From Streptomyces smaragdinus (GTDB taxonomy: Bacteria; Actinomycetota; Actinomycetes; Streptomycetales; Streptomycetaceae), in the NCBI RefSeq assembly GCF_009604385.1, contig NZ_WEGJ01000003.1:1-64000 (forward strand): 64,000 bases of DNA. The letters are read 5' to 3'. The translations under genes were made by a program, and so were the position numbers. This document shows, piece after piece, positions 44,712-53,046 of this stretch (position 1 is the stretch's first letter; each line of letters opens with the position of its first letter). The notes beneath the pieces are model-generated. The model did not search any database and had not been told where the DNA came from. It saw only the letters and a list, made by a program, of their open reading frames with translations.

Positions 44712-46139
44712 CTAGCCGACGTTGTCCGTGTGCGTCACGCCGCTGCCGCGGTACGCCGCGACCTGCGCGGTGACCTGGGCCGGGGTGAGGATCTGGTCCT
44801 TGGCGTAGTAGACGTAGTCGACCTTCTCGTCGTACGCCCGCGGGGTGGTGGAGCCGGCCAGACCGCCGGAGATGATCCAGTGGTTGAAGTTGATCGACAT
44901 CGGGGTCTCCGGCAGATACGGCTCACCGTGCGTGCCGAAGAGGGCGCCGTCGACGTAGTACTTGATGGACGTGTTGTCGACGGTCACCACCAGGTCGTGC
45001 CAGCCGTTGTAGCTCTGGCGGACGTTGGTGTTGGTGTTGACGGCGTTCCAGGGGTCGGGGTTGTACGTCTCCCAGGACGTCGTGTAGAGGATGTTCGTCT
45101 GCTCGCCCCAGCCGCCGTTGGGCAGGTACTCGAAGTCCAGCTCGCCGTAGTTCGGGTCCATGGGGGCGTTCAGCGGGGTGATGGTGAAGAACGTCTGCAC
45201 CATCTGGTCGCCGTCGGGGCCCGACTTGGGGGCGTCGGAGAAGTACACCCGGGCCGCGTAGGTGCCCTTGGTGAACTTCTGCTGGTGGTAGAGCTCGGTC
45301 TGCCGGGTGCCCTCGTTGGTGCCGTTGGTGGACGTCTCCAGGTTCAGTACGGCGTTGCCGCCGGTCACCGGGAAGGTCACCTTCGACGGGTCCCAGGTGG
45401 CGCCGGGGATGCCGGGGCCGCCGGCGTACGAGCGGACGGTCCAGCCGCGCTGCTGGAGGCGGGCGTCGGCGGAGGAGGTGTAGTTGAAGTCGTCGAACAT
45501 GGCGGGCTTGGTCGGGTCCGGGCCGCCGGGCTCCCCGGGCTCGCCCGGCTCCCCCGGTTCGCCGGGCTCGCCGGGGTCGTTGCCCTCGGGGGCCGTGCCC
45601 CACAGCAGGGTGCCGCCGCGGTTGACGGTGACCTTCGTCCAGTCCGCGTACGTGGTGCGGGCGGCGGAGAAGGAGTAGTCGTCGTTCTGGTTCAGCGACT
45701 GCCAGTCGGCGCGGTAGAACCGCAGCTGCATGTCACCGGTGTCGGCGCCGGGCGCGAGGGAGCCGGCGCCGGAGGTGAAGCCGACCTCGAGATAGCGGTC
45801 GGCGGTCGCGGTGGGATGGGCGAGGGTGCCGAAGGTGCCGGTGATGTTGGCGCACCCCTTCACGGCCCAGGAGCAGGCGAAACGGTACTGCTGGGACGCC
45901 GAGTCGGCCTTGAAGTAGTAGCGGACCGTCAACCCGGCCAGCGGCACGCTGGTGGTGCCGGAGTTTCTCAGCTTCAGCCAGGGCTCCGCCTGGTCGGAGC
46001 CGGTCGATCCGGTGTGGTACTGCGCGGCGACGGACTCGTCGGCGGCATTCGCGGCGGAGGGGGCCAGGACGGCGCCCAGGGCACAGGCGGTGACGATGGC
46101 GGAGGCGGTGCGCAGACGGGTACGGCGGCGTGTTCTCAC
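44712..46139 (-). CDS. Secreted CBM3-GH16 glycoside hydrolase
   Basis: This 475-aa exported enzyme has a twin-basic signal peptide (1-33, 'MRTRRRTRLRTASAIVTACALG...AANA'), a family 3 cellulose-binding-type module (about 40-180) and a collagen-like (Gly-Glu-Pro)n linker. A GH16 catalytic domain (about 215-475) carries the ExDxE motif 'ELDFE'. GH16 enzymes cleave beta-1,3/1,4-glucans, xyloglucan or related polymers; the exact substrate is uncertain. GTG 46139 has AGGAGGAAC upstream. The divergent gntR and shared operator-like boxes suggest substrate induction. Confidence 0.9.
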   Translation of the reverse strand: MRTRRRTRLRTASAIVTACALGAVLAPSAANAADESVAAQYHTGSTGSDQAEPWLKLRNSGTTSVPLAGLTVRYYFKADSASQQYRFACSWAVKGCANITGTFGTLAHPTATADRYLEVGFTSGAGSLAPGADTGDMQLRFYRADWQSLNQNDDYSFSAARTTYADWTKVTVNRGGTLLWGTAPEGNDPGEPGEPGEPGEPGEPGGPDPTKPAMFDDFNYTSSADARLQQRGWTVRSYAGGPGIPGATWDPSKVTFPVTGGNAVLNLETSTNGTNEGTRQTELYHQQKFTKGTYAARVYFSDAPKSGPDGDQMVQTFFTITPLNAPMDPNYGELDFEYLPNGGWGEQTNILYTTSWETYNPDPWNAVNTNTNVRQSYNGWHDLVVTVDNTSIKYYVDGALFGTHGEPYLPETPMSINFNHWIISGGLAGSTTPRAYDEKVDYVYYAKDQILTPAQVTAQVAAYRGSGVTHTDNVG

Positions 46140-46196
46140 GGTGGTTCCTCCTTGGTGGGGGGTGGCGCGGGGGGTGCGTACCGAAGCCGAGGATTG

Positions 46197-46206
46197 ACCA
46201 ATTGGT
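46197..46206. promoter_or_regulatory. Palindromic operator-like box 1
   Basis: ACCAATTGGT is a perfect 10-nt palindrome followed by AAGGT. The 15-nt string ACCAAYTGGTAAGGT recurs before the gntR gene (46307). It lies 58 bp upstream of the GH16 start. Confidence 0.55.
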
Positions 46207-46229
46207 AAGGTGTATCTGCCGAAAAGCAA

Positions 46230-46245
46230 AGTGGCATAGACCACG
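46230..46245. promoter_or_regulatory. DasR/HutC-type operator-like site
   Basis: AGTGGCATAGACCACG matches 13 of 16 bases of the DasR-type consensus A(C/G)TGGTCTAGACCA(C/G)T, with GTGG-n6-CCAC symmetry. The 11-mer GGCATAGACCA is repeated upstream of the solute-binding protein gene (48594-48604). Confidence 0.5.
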
Positions 46246-46290
46246 ATGAGCGTCAAGACCCCCGGTCCCGACGGGGGTTGAAGCCGAGCT

Positions 46291-46316
46291 CCGGTACTGG
46301 TACCGGACCAACTGGT
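46291..46316. promoter_or_regulatory. Double palindrome at the gntR start, box 2
   Basis: CCGGTAC-TG-GTACCGG (46291-46306, perfect 16 nt) abuts ACCAACTGGT (46307-46316), which runs directly into the AAGG used as SD for the gntR ATG at 46329. Occupancy would block gntR translation or transcription, consistent with autorepression. Confidence 0.55.
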
Positions 46317-46328
46317 AAGGTCTCTTCC

Positions 46329-47183
46329 ATGAATGCCGGTACGGGCAGCGAACCCTCCGGAGTGCTGAAGCGGGAGCGGGTGCGCGACTTCCTGCTCCAG
46401 CTCGTCGACGAGCGCCGCCCCGGCGACGCCATCCCCTCGGAGCGCACCCTGTGTGCCCGGCTCGGCGTCTCCCGTCCCACCCTGCGCGCGGCGGCCGACG
46501 AACTGGTCGCCACCGGGCTGCTGGTGCGCGAGCACGGCCGGGGCATGTTCGTCGCCCCGGAGAAGATCACCCAGGAGCTGGTCTCCGCCGACCGCTCGCT
46601 CACCGTGCCGCAGGCGGCCGGCGCCTGGTCGAGCCGGCTGCTGGAGTTCACCACCCGCCCTGCGGGCGCCCGCGTCGCGCGCCGGCTGCGGATCTCCCCG
46701 GCCGCGGAGATCACGTACGTGGCCCGGCTGCGGATCGTGGACGACGCCCCGATGGCCATCGAGTATCTGCACATCCCCGCCGTCCTGGTCCCCGGCATCG
46801 GCGCGGAGGAGCTGGAGACGGGCGATCTCTACGAGCATCTGCGCACCCGGCACCAGGTGTTCGTCCGCGAGGCCCTGCAGTCCATCGAGCCCACGGTGAC
46901 CAGCGCCGCCGAGGCCCGGCTGCTGGACGTCCCCGAGCTGTCGCCGGCGCTGCTCTTCGAACGGCTGACGACCGACGCCGGCGGCCGGCCGGTGGAGTAC
47001 GTGCACTCCCTCTACCGGGGCGACCGCTACCGGATCGTCTCCCGGCTCACCCTCGGCGACGCCCCGGCGGGCGCCGCCCCGCCCGCCGGGGCCGCGCACC
47101 ACCCGGGCATCCCGCCGGACGAGCGGGGCTTCCGCGCGGCGGTGTCGTCGTCGACCAGCGGGGACGTGCACGGGGCCGGCTGA
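46329..47183 (+). CDS. GntR family regulator, HutC/UTRA type
   Basis: This 284-aa protein has a winged helix ('IPSERTLCARLGVSRPTLRAAADELVATGLL', about 36-66) and a C-terminal UTRA ligand-binding domain ('SRLLEFTTRP...YEHLRTRHQ...SIEPTVTSAAEARLL'). UTRA members such as DasR, TreR and NagR sense phosphorylated sugars. It is divergent from the GH16 gene and convergent with the solute-binding protein gene, both of which carry similar boxes in their promoters. ATG 46329 follows AAGG. Confidence 0.93.
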   Translation: MNAGTGSEPSGVLKRERVRDFLLQLVDERRPGDAIPSERTLCARLGVSRPTLRAAADELVATGLLVREHGRGMFVAPEKITQELVSADRSLTVPQAAGAWSSRLLEFTTRPAGARVARRLRISPAAEITYVARLRIVDDAPMAIEYLHIPAVLVPGIGAEELETGDLYEHLRTRHQVFVREALQSIEPTVTSAAEARLLDVPELSPALLFERLTTDAGGRPVEYVHSLYRGDRYRIVSRLTLGDAPAGAAPPAGAAHHPGIPPDERGFRAAVSSSTSGDVHGAG

Positions 47184-47194
47184 CGGCGCGCGAA

Positions 47195-47244
47195 GACCAG
47201 GGCCCCGCCCTCCCGCTGCAGTTCGGGAGGCCGGGGCCCTGGTC
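47195..47244. terminator. Bidirectional terminator between gntR and the solute-binding gene
   Basis: GACCAGGGCCCCG (47195-47207) pairs with CGGGGCCCTGGTC (47232-47244); after one mismatch, CCTCCCG (47209-47215) pairs with CGGGAGG (47224-47230). This gives a 20-bp interrupted stem between two convergent genes. Confidence 0.85.
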
Positions 47245-47255
47245 GAGGTGCGCGG

Positions 47256-48554
47256 TCAGCTGCCCGACAGGGCGGCGGTGATACTCGCCGACGCCTCCTT
47301 GGCCGCTTCCTTGACCGGTTTGACGCCCGTGAGCACCTGTGTCTGGTAGGCCTTGATCGGGTTCAGCGGACGCAGGCCCTCCACGGCCGCCCAGTCCGGC
47401 GAGCTCGGCGCGGCACGGCCGTTGACGGCCGACTGCGCCATCATGCGCGTCACGGGGTCCTTGACCTCCCCGGCCAGGGTGGTCTTGTTCGGCGCGCAGC
47501 TCATGGCCTTGGAGAGCTCCATCTGCCAGTCCTCGCCGGTCATTTCCTTCATCACCTCGTACGCCTCGTCGCCGTGCTCCGAGGCCTTCGGGATGATCAG
47601 CTCCGAACCGCCGGTGAAGACCGTGCCCGTCTTGCCCGCCTTCTTCCCCGGGATGGGGAAGAACCCGAGCTTGTCCTCGAGCCGCGGGTTCGACGCGATG
47701 GCCTCGCCCGCCTGCCCCGGCACGCCGATGATCTGCGCGATGGGGAGGTTGGCGAACTGCTCGGTCTGCAGCGGGGTGGACTCGTCGGCGTCCTTCGGGC
47801 CGTTGCCGAGAGCCTGCAGCTGCTGGTAGAACTCCATGCCCCTGACGGCCTCCGCGCTGTCCAGGGCGCCGGACCAGTGGCCGTCGTCGCCCTGGACGGC
47901 GAGTTCGCCGCCCTCGTCCCAGATGAACCCGGAGAGCACGTACCAGTTCTGGCCGGCGAGATAGATCCCGTGCGTGCCCTTCTGGTTCAGCTGCTCCGTG
48001 ACGGCGAGCCACTCGGCACGGGTTTTCGGCGGCTTGGTGATGCCGGCCGCCTTGAACATGTCCTTGCGGTAGATCACCACCCGGCTGGCCGCGTAGAAGG
48101 GCACGCCGAACTGCCTGCCGTCGAGCCGGCCCGGCTCGGCGAGACCGCGCAGCCACTCCTCGCCGCCGAGTTCGCCGACCTTGTCGCTCAGGTCGCGCAC
48201 CTTGCCGCTGGCCGCGTACCCGGCCACCTGGGTGTTGCCGACCTCGATGAGGTCGGGCTGGTCGGCGGAACCACCGTCCAGCGCCTCGGCCACCGCCTCG
48301 CCGATGCCCGTCCACTCCTTGATACCGATGCTCAGCTTGACGCCGGGGTGGTCCGACTCGTACTCCTCACGGAAGTCCGTGACGTACTTGTTCGTCACAC
48401 TGCCCTGCATCAGCCACACTCTTACGATCTTGTCGTCCTTCGGTACGAGCGGCATCGCACCCGTCGCGACCAGCGTTCCGGTTACGGCGACCAGCGCGAC
48501 GACAAGAATCAGGAACACAACGCGGAATCGGCTTCGATCCCTGGCCCTCACCAT
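47256..48554 (-). CDS. Extracellular sugar-binding protein, family 1, without permease partners
   Basis: This 432-aa protein has an N-terminal hydrophobic helix (about 10-33) but no lipobox Cys, so it may be anchored by an uncleaved signal or secreted. The mature part is a family 1 solute-binding fold ('VWLMQGSVTNKYVTDFREEYESDHPGVKLSI', 'AASRVVIYRKDMFKAAGI', 'SELIIPKASEHGDEAYEVMKEM'). Carbohydrate is the expected ligand. No ABC permease or ATPase gene lies nearby. ATG 48554 has GGGGGG upstream. A dre-like site lies 38 bp before the start, suggesting joint control with the GH16 gene. Confidence 0.9.
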   Translation of the reverse strand: MVRARDRSRFRVVFLILVVALVAVTGTLVATGAMPLVPKDDKIVRVWLMQGSVTNKYVTDFREEYESDHPGVKLSIGIKEWTGIGEAVAEALDGGSADQPDLIEVGNTQVAGYAASGKVRDLSDKVGELGGEEWLRGLAEPGRLDGRQFGVPFYAASRVVIYRKDMFKAAGITKPPKTRAEWLAVTEQLNQKGTHGIYLAGQNWYVLSGFIWDEGGELAVQGDDGHWSGALDSAEAVRGMEFYQQLQALGNGPKDADESTPLQTEQFANLPIAQIIGVPGQAGEAIASNPRLEDKLGFFPIPGKKAGKTGTVFTGGSELIIPKASEHGDEAYEVMKEMTGEDWQMELSKAMSCAPNKTTLAGEVKDPVTRMMAQSAVNGRAAPSSPDWAAVEGLRPLNPIKAYQTQVLTGVKPVKEAAKEASASITAALSGS

Positions 48555-48591
48555 GGACCCCCCAGGGTCTGACACTTTCGGAGCCAGAAAC

Positions 48592-48610
48592 TTGGCATAG
48601 ACCAATTACC
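48592..48610. promoter_or_regulatory. Operator-like site upstream of the solute-binding protein
   Basis: TTGGCATAGACCAA (48592-48605) is TTGG-n6-CCAA, sharing GGCATAGACCA with the site at 46230. It continues as ACCAATTACC (48601-48610), similar to box 1. The remaining 48611-48841 gap has TTGACA (48637-48642) as a possible -35 for the kinase gene and nothing else clear. Confidence 0.5.
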
Positions 48611-48841
48611 GGCGTCAACGAAACCGTCGGTCACAATTGACACACAGTTCACACTGCGGCTCGTTATCTCATATCGCGGACACCGTTTCCCACCCGGGCC
48701 GTGACGCTTTCCCCCGGTTCGGGGGTGTACCTGGTGACACCCCCGGGCCGGGGGCTCGGTCCAGTGACCCCTTCGGCCGCGGGCGGCAGACTGGCCGGCG
48801 TACCGGCCGATCGGCGCCGGCGGCAGGGGAAGGGGTTCGGG

Positions 48842-50134
48842 ATGTCGGTACGGAACTGGCTGTTGGCCGGGGTGCGGGGGCTGGGGCTGGCGGTCGTCGC
48901 GATCGCCGGGTCGGTGACGCTGTTCGTTCTCTCGGTGGTCTCGATCGCGCTGACCGTCATCGGCGTCGGCGCGATCACCACGCCCTGGGTGCTCACCGCC
49001 GTACGCGCCTGGGCGAACTGGCGGCGCTCGCTCGCCGCGCACTGGGGCGGCGTACGGATACCCGCCGTCTACCGCCCCTTCCCCGCCGACCTGACGCCCG
49101 GCCCCCTCGGCCACCCGCGCAAGACCGGGCTCATGCTCCGCGACCCGGCCACCTGGTGGGACCTGCGCTGGCTGGCCGTCGACATGACCGCCGGCTTCGT
49201 CACCGCGCTGCTGCCGGCGGTGCTCGTGTGCTACCCGGTGGAGGGCTACGTGATCGCCGCCGGCCTGTGGCGGGCGTTCTCGCACCACGGGGAGATCGGC
49301 TACTGGTACGGCTTCGTCCCGGTCAGCGGCCAGCTCTCCGCCCTGGGCGCCGCCCTCCTCGGCACGGTGCTGGCGCTGGTCGGCATGCGGATCAACCCGC
49401 TGCTGCTCACCGCCCACTTCCGGCTCGCCGGGGCCGTCATGGCGCCGCGGGAGGTGGCGCTGGCGGCCCGCGTCGAGGAGCTGACGGAGAGCCGCAGCGA
49501 CGCCGTCGACACCTCCGCCGCGGAGCTGCGCCGCATCGAACGCGATCTGCACGACGGGGCGCAGGCGCGGCTCGTCGCCATGGGCATGAGCCTCGGCACG
49601 ATCGAGGCGCTGATGGAGAGCGACCCCGCGCAGGCCAAGGCGATGCTGGCGCGGGCCCGCAGCGACTCCGCCGAGGCGCTGACGGAGCTGCGGGACCTGG
49701 TCCGCGGCATCCATCCCCCGGTCCTCGCCGAGCGCGGTCTGCCGGACGCGGTACGGGCCCTCGCGCTGCGTCTGCCGCTGCCGGTGGAGGTCACCGGGTC
49801 GCTCCCCGGGCGGGCACCGGCTCCCGTCGAGTCCGCGGCGTACTTCGGGGCCAGCGAGATCCTCACCAACGCCGTCAAGCACTCCGGGGCCTCGCGGCTG
49901 TGGGTGGACCTGTCGTACGACGGGGGCGCGCTGCGGCTGTCCGTCACCGACAACGGCCGCGGCGGGGCCGATCCCGCGGGGTCCGGGCTGCGGGGGGTCG
50001 AGCGGCGGCTCGGTACATTCGACGGGGTCATGGCCGTCAGCAGTCCCGCGGGCGGTCCCACGATGGTCACGATGGAGATTCCGTGCGCGTTGTCCTCGCC
50101 GAAGACCTCTTCCTCCTCCGCGACGGACTCGTGA
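48842..50134 (+). CDS. Sensor histidine kinase, NarL-type
   Basis: This 430-aa kinase has an N-terminal membrane sensor with four to five hydrophobic helices (about 6-55, 110-145 and 160-185, a DUF1707/PspC-style 'sensor domain' layout). The HisKA_3 dimerisation/phosphoacceptor box is 'RRIERDLHDGAQARL' with His237, and a HATPase_c domain contains N box 'EILTNAVKHSG' and G boxes 'DNGRGGAD' and 'GSGLRGVERRL'. ATG 48842. The signal is unknown. The response-regulator start lies inside its 3' end (52-bp overlap), so the pair is translationally linked. Confidence 0.95.
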   Translation: MSVRNWLLAGVRGLGLAVVAIAGSVTLFVLSVVSIALTVIGVGAITTPWVLTAVRAWANWRRSLAAHWGGVRIPAVYRPFPADLTPGPLGHPRKTGLMLRDPATWWDLRWLAVDMTAGFVTALLPAVLVCYPVEGYVIAAGLWRAFSHHGEIGYWYGFVPVSGQLSALGAALLGTVLALVGMRINPLLLTAHFRLAGAVMAPREVALAARVEELTESRSDAVDTSAAELRRIERDLHDGAQARLVAMGMSLGTIEALMESDPAQAKAMLARARSDSAEALTELRDLVRGIHPPVLAERGLPDAVRALALRLPLPVEVTGSLPGRAPAPVESAAYFGASEILTNAVKHSGASRLWVDLSYDGGALRLSVTDNGRGGADPAGSGLRGVERRLGTFDGVMAVSSPAGGPTMVTMEIPCALSSPKTSSSSATDS

Positions 50135-50739
50135 GGCTGCTGGAGGCGCACGGGTTCACCGTCGTGGCGGCGGTGGACAACGGGCCGGAGCTGTCCCGGG
50201 CGTTGTCCACCGCCGACCTCGACGTCGCGGTCGTGGACGTACGGCTCCCGCCGTCGTTCACGGACGAGGGGCTGCAGTGCGCGCTGGCCGCCCGTGCGGC
50301 CCGGCCGGGGCTGCCTGTGCTCGTGCTGTCGCAGCACGTGGAGCAGCTGTACGCGCGGGAGTTGCTGGCGGACGGGTCGGGGGGTGTCGGGTATCTGCTG
50401 AAGGACCGCGTCTTCGACGCCGCGCAGTTCGTCGACGCGGTGCGGCGGGTGGCCGCCGGGGGGACGGCGATGGATCCCCAGGTCATCTCGCAGCTGGTGG
50501 CCCGGCGGGCGGCGCAGGACCGGCCGATCTCGCGGCTGACGCCGCGGGAGAAGGAGGTGATGGAGCTGATGGCTCAGGGGCGGTCCAACGCGGCCATCGC
50601 GTCCCATCTGGTCGTGACGGAGCGGGCGGTGGCGAAGCACACGTCGAACATCTTCGGCAAGCTGGGGCTGCCGCCGTCGGACGACGACAACCGCCGCGTG
50701 CTGGCGGTTCTGGCGTATCTCGACCAGGGGGCGAGCTGA
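50083..50739 (+). CDS. LuxR/NarL-family response regulator
   Basis: This 218-aa regulator has a receiver domain with phosphoacceptor Asp52 ('DVAVVDVRLPP'), acidic pocket 'AED' at residues 6-8 and Lys in 'YLLKDRV'. The C-terminal LuxR HTH is 'LTPREKEVMELMAQGRSNAAIA...HTSNIFGKLGL'. GTG 50083 has GGAG 6 bp upstream and overlaps the kinase gene by 52 bp. It is the cognate partner of the kinase; its target genes are unknown. Confidence 0.95.
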   Translation: MRVVLAEDLFLLRDGLVRLLEAHGFTVVAAVDNGPELSRALSTADLDVAVVDVRLPPSFTDEGLQCALAARAARPGLPVLVLSQHVEQLYARELLADGSGGVGYLLKDRVFDAAQFVDAVRRVAAGGTAMDPQVISQLVARRAAQDRPISRLTPREKEVMELMAQGRSNAAIASHLVVTERAVAKHTSNIFGKLGLPPSDDDNRRVLAVLAYLDQGAS

Positions 50740-50760
50740 CGCTCCCCGCACACCCTCTGT

Positions 50761-51083
50761 CGGGGCTGCGCCCCTCGGCCTCAAACGCCGGCCGGGCTGG
50801 AGGGTGGCGTTTTGCGCCGATAGTCGCAGGCTGACAGCACGGAGAACGCTCGCTTCGGCGCGACGGGCAGCCGAGAGCGAGAAGCGCTCCCCATCCGGCC
50901 TCGCCGGCGGCCAAGAGCGCAAAGAACTCCCTATCCAGCCCGGCCGGCGTTTGAGGCCGAGGCGCGCAGCGCCGACTGCCCGGCCGGCGGCCGAGAGCGC
51001 GAAGCACCCCCCTCCAGCCCGGGCGGCGTTTGAGGCCGGAGAGGCACAGCCCCGACCAGGGGGTCCGGGGGCGGAGCCCCCGG
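50761..51083. repeat. Streptomyces intergenic inverted-repeat block
   Basis: The 50740-51120 gap carries no gene but three copies of a 25-nt element (core CTCAAACGCCGGCC and its complement). They lie at 50777-50801 (forward), 50934-50958 (inverted, identical) and 51013-51037 (inverted, one mismatch). Between them are three degenerate copies of a 'GCCGAGAGCGCGAAGC' motif (about 50870, 50910 and 50990). The block ends with CCGGGGGC-GGA-GCCCCCGG (51065-51083), a hairpin that likely terminates the two-component operon. I recall this element class as frequent between Streptomyces genes. Confidence 0.8.
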
Positions 51084-51120
51084 AACGGTGACTTACCCGG
51101 GGTTCACTCGTTAGCCGTAC

Positions 51121-53034
51121 GTGGATGTCATCGCCACCCCTCCCCCCGTCGACCTCCCCCAGGCCGAGGCCGCGCTCATAGCGAACTACCCCCGGCTGGC
51201 GAGGATCGCCTACCTCACGCTGCCGGCCGGCCTGGGCCGCCCCCGCCGTGTGCTGACCGCCCACGCCCTCGTGCAGCGCGCCCTCCCCCGCGGAGGGACC
51301 GGCCAGGTCCCGCGGCAGCGCCAGGAGGACGAGCGGGACCCGGGGTACGCCTATCTGCGCCTCCGCGTGCTCGCGGGGGCGCTGGCGCAGGACACCCCCC
51401 GCAGACCGTTCGGGCTGCCGAAGCGTGCCCAGCTTCCCCCGGGGCTTCCCCGGGTGTGGGGGCTGCGGCTCTTCCCCCGCTCCGGCGGCTCGGACGAACT
51501 CGCCCTGGACCACACCCTCGCCGCGCTCCCCACGAGCGCCCGCGCCGCCTTCGTGCTGCGCGCCCTCGAGGACCTCCCCGACCGGGACGTCCGCCGCCTG
51601 CTCGGCGCCGCCGGGGCCACCGACGCCCGCGCCGCCATCGCGACGGCCGCCGCCACCGAGGCCCCCGCGGACCTCAAGCAGCTCCTCCTCTCCCCCGAGT
51701 TCGACCCCTGCACCCTGCAGGCCCGCCCCACCGACCTGATGCGCCGCCGCCAGCACACCCGCGCCGCCCTCGCCGCCGCCGCGGCGCTGGCCGCCTGCGG
51801 GGCGCTGCTGGGCCTCCCCGGGAATCTGCTCGGCGGCCCGGAGGACGCCGCCGCCCCGGCCTACGCGCAGAACGAGTTCGCGCGGGCCGCGCTGGAGCCC
51901 GGGCGGCTGCTGCGCGCCGGGCTCGACGACTGGCGCCGCGCCTCCCGCCCCGACTTCGCCGCCTGGCCCGCCCGCGGCTCCCGCACCGACGACACCGCGC
52001 TGCTCTCCCGGGCGCTGCGCGTCTGGGCCCGGCCCAGCACCGACGTACACCTGTCGACGACGCCCGGCACCCCGGCGGGCCCGCCGGCCGGTCCGCCGCA
52101 GCTGCTGTACGCGGGGGACGTGAGCGGCGTGACCGTGGTGGTGTTCCACGACGCGCTGCGCATCGTGCGGTACGCGGAGCCCCGGGGGCACGCGGCGGCG
52201 CAGGTGGCGCTGGACTTCGCCCGTACGGACGGCGCGGACGCGGCGTCGGCGACGGCCCTGGTGATCCAGCGCGTCGACGACAACGTCCGCTATCTGACCG
52301 CCCCCTGGGTCTCCGGCGTCGCGGTCCGCGACCTGCTGCGCCCCGGGGCGCCGGCGAAGCGCGTGGACCGGGGACCGGACGGGGTGACGGAGCTGGTGGA
52401 CACGCCGGCGACGGCGCGGGAGTGCGGCCGGTGGTCGGCGCTGGAGTTCCGGATGCGGGCCGCCGCGGGCGTGCCGGCGCAGCTGGCCACGGACCTCGGC
52501 GAGCTGACCCCGGCGAGCCTGTCGTACGGCTCCCCTGACGGCCCGGCGCCGGTGGCCGGCGCCCCCGCGCGGACGGCGTGGGCGCGTACGGCGTGCGCCC
52601 TCGGCCGGCTGCGGGGCACGGGTGTACGCCAGGTCAACGCCTGGACGTTCGCCGACCAGGACCTCCCCGAGGGCGCGGGCACCGCGGCGTGGATCTGCAC
52701 CCGGGCGGAGACCTGGCGGGGCTCGGGGGCGCAGGTGCTGGCGCAGTTCCGGCCGCCGAACGGCGAGCAGGCGGCGATCGCGGCCCGGGCCACGGACACC
52801 ACCGCGTGCGGGGCGCGGGCGCCGCGGGCGCTGGCGGGCGTGCTGTGGCAGTCGGCGTCGGGCAGCTGGTACGTACTGGCGGCGGGCAGCCGCGGCGTCA
52901 CGTCGGTCGCGGCGACGGGCGGCGTCCACGGCTCGGCCGACGGCCGCTATCTGGCGCTCCCGGCCGCGAAGGGCGCCCGCGCGGAGCTGACGGCCCGTAC
53001 GGCGGACGGCACGGAGCTGACGGGCGTGGGGTAG
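51121..53034 (+). CDS. Membrane protein with sigma-factor-like N terminus
   Basis: This 637-aa protein's residues 12-85 resemble ECF sigma region 2 in helical pattern, and 'LPTSARAAFVLRALEDLPDRDVRRLLG' (136-162) resembles the region 4 recognition helix set. One transmembrane helix (213-232) follows, then a large extracytoplasmic domain of about 400 residues ending in beta-rich repeats. Whether it binds DNA or RNA polymerase is unknown. GTG 51121 lacks a strong SD, and the upstream gap is a repeat block. Confidence 0.7.
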   Translation: MDVIATPPPVDLPQAEAALIANYPRLARIAYLTLPAGLGRPRRVLTAHALVQRALPRGGTGQVPRQRQEDERDPGYAYLRLRVLAGALAQDTPRRPFGLPKRAQLPPGLPRVWGLRLFPRSGGSDELALDHTLAALPTSARAAFVLRALEDLPDRDVRRLLGAAGATDARAAIATAAATEAPADLKQLLLSPEFDPCTLQARPTDLMRRRQHTRAALAAAAALAACGALLGLPGNLLGGPEDAAAPAYAQNEFARAALEPGRLLRAGLDDWRRASRPDFAAWPARGSRTDDTALLSRALRVWARPSTDVHLSTTPGTPAGPPAGPPQLLYAGDVSGVTVVVFHDALRIVRYAEPRGHAAAQVALDFARTDGADAASATALVIQRVDDNVRYLTAPWVSGVAVRDLLRPGAPAKRVDRGPDGVTELVDTPATARECGRWSALEFRMRAAAGVPAQLATDLGELTPASLSYGSPDGPAPVAGAPARTAWARTACALGRLRGTGVRQVNAWTFADQDLPEGAGTAAWICTRAETWRGSGAQVLAQFRPPNGEQAAIAARATDTTACGARAPRALAGVLWQSASGSWYVLAAGSRGVTSVAATGGVHGSADGRYLALPAAKGARAELTARTADGTELTGVG

Positions 53035-53046
53035 CGCGCCGGGCGC

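Noticed and set aside
43143..46208. A 1021-codon open frame on the plus strand
   Set aside because: It is antisense to the vWA and GH16 genes and ignores the terminator between them; no domain signatures.
47256..48554. MalE, the maltose-binding lipoprotein
   Set aside because: It lacks a lipobox and neighbouring malFG genes, and is closer to the GntR/GH16 unit than to the MalR-like gene.
49300..52929. A 1209-codon open frame on the minus strand
   Set aside because: It spans the two-component genes, the repeat block and the sigma-like gene in the wrong strand and has only low-complexity Arg/Gly/Pro sequence.
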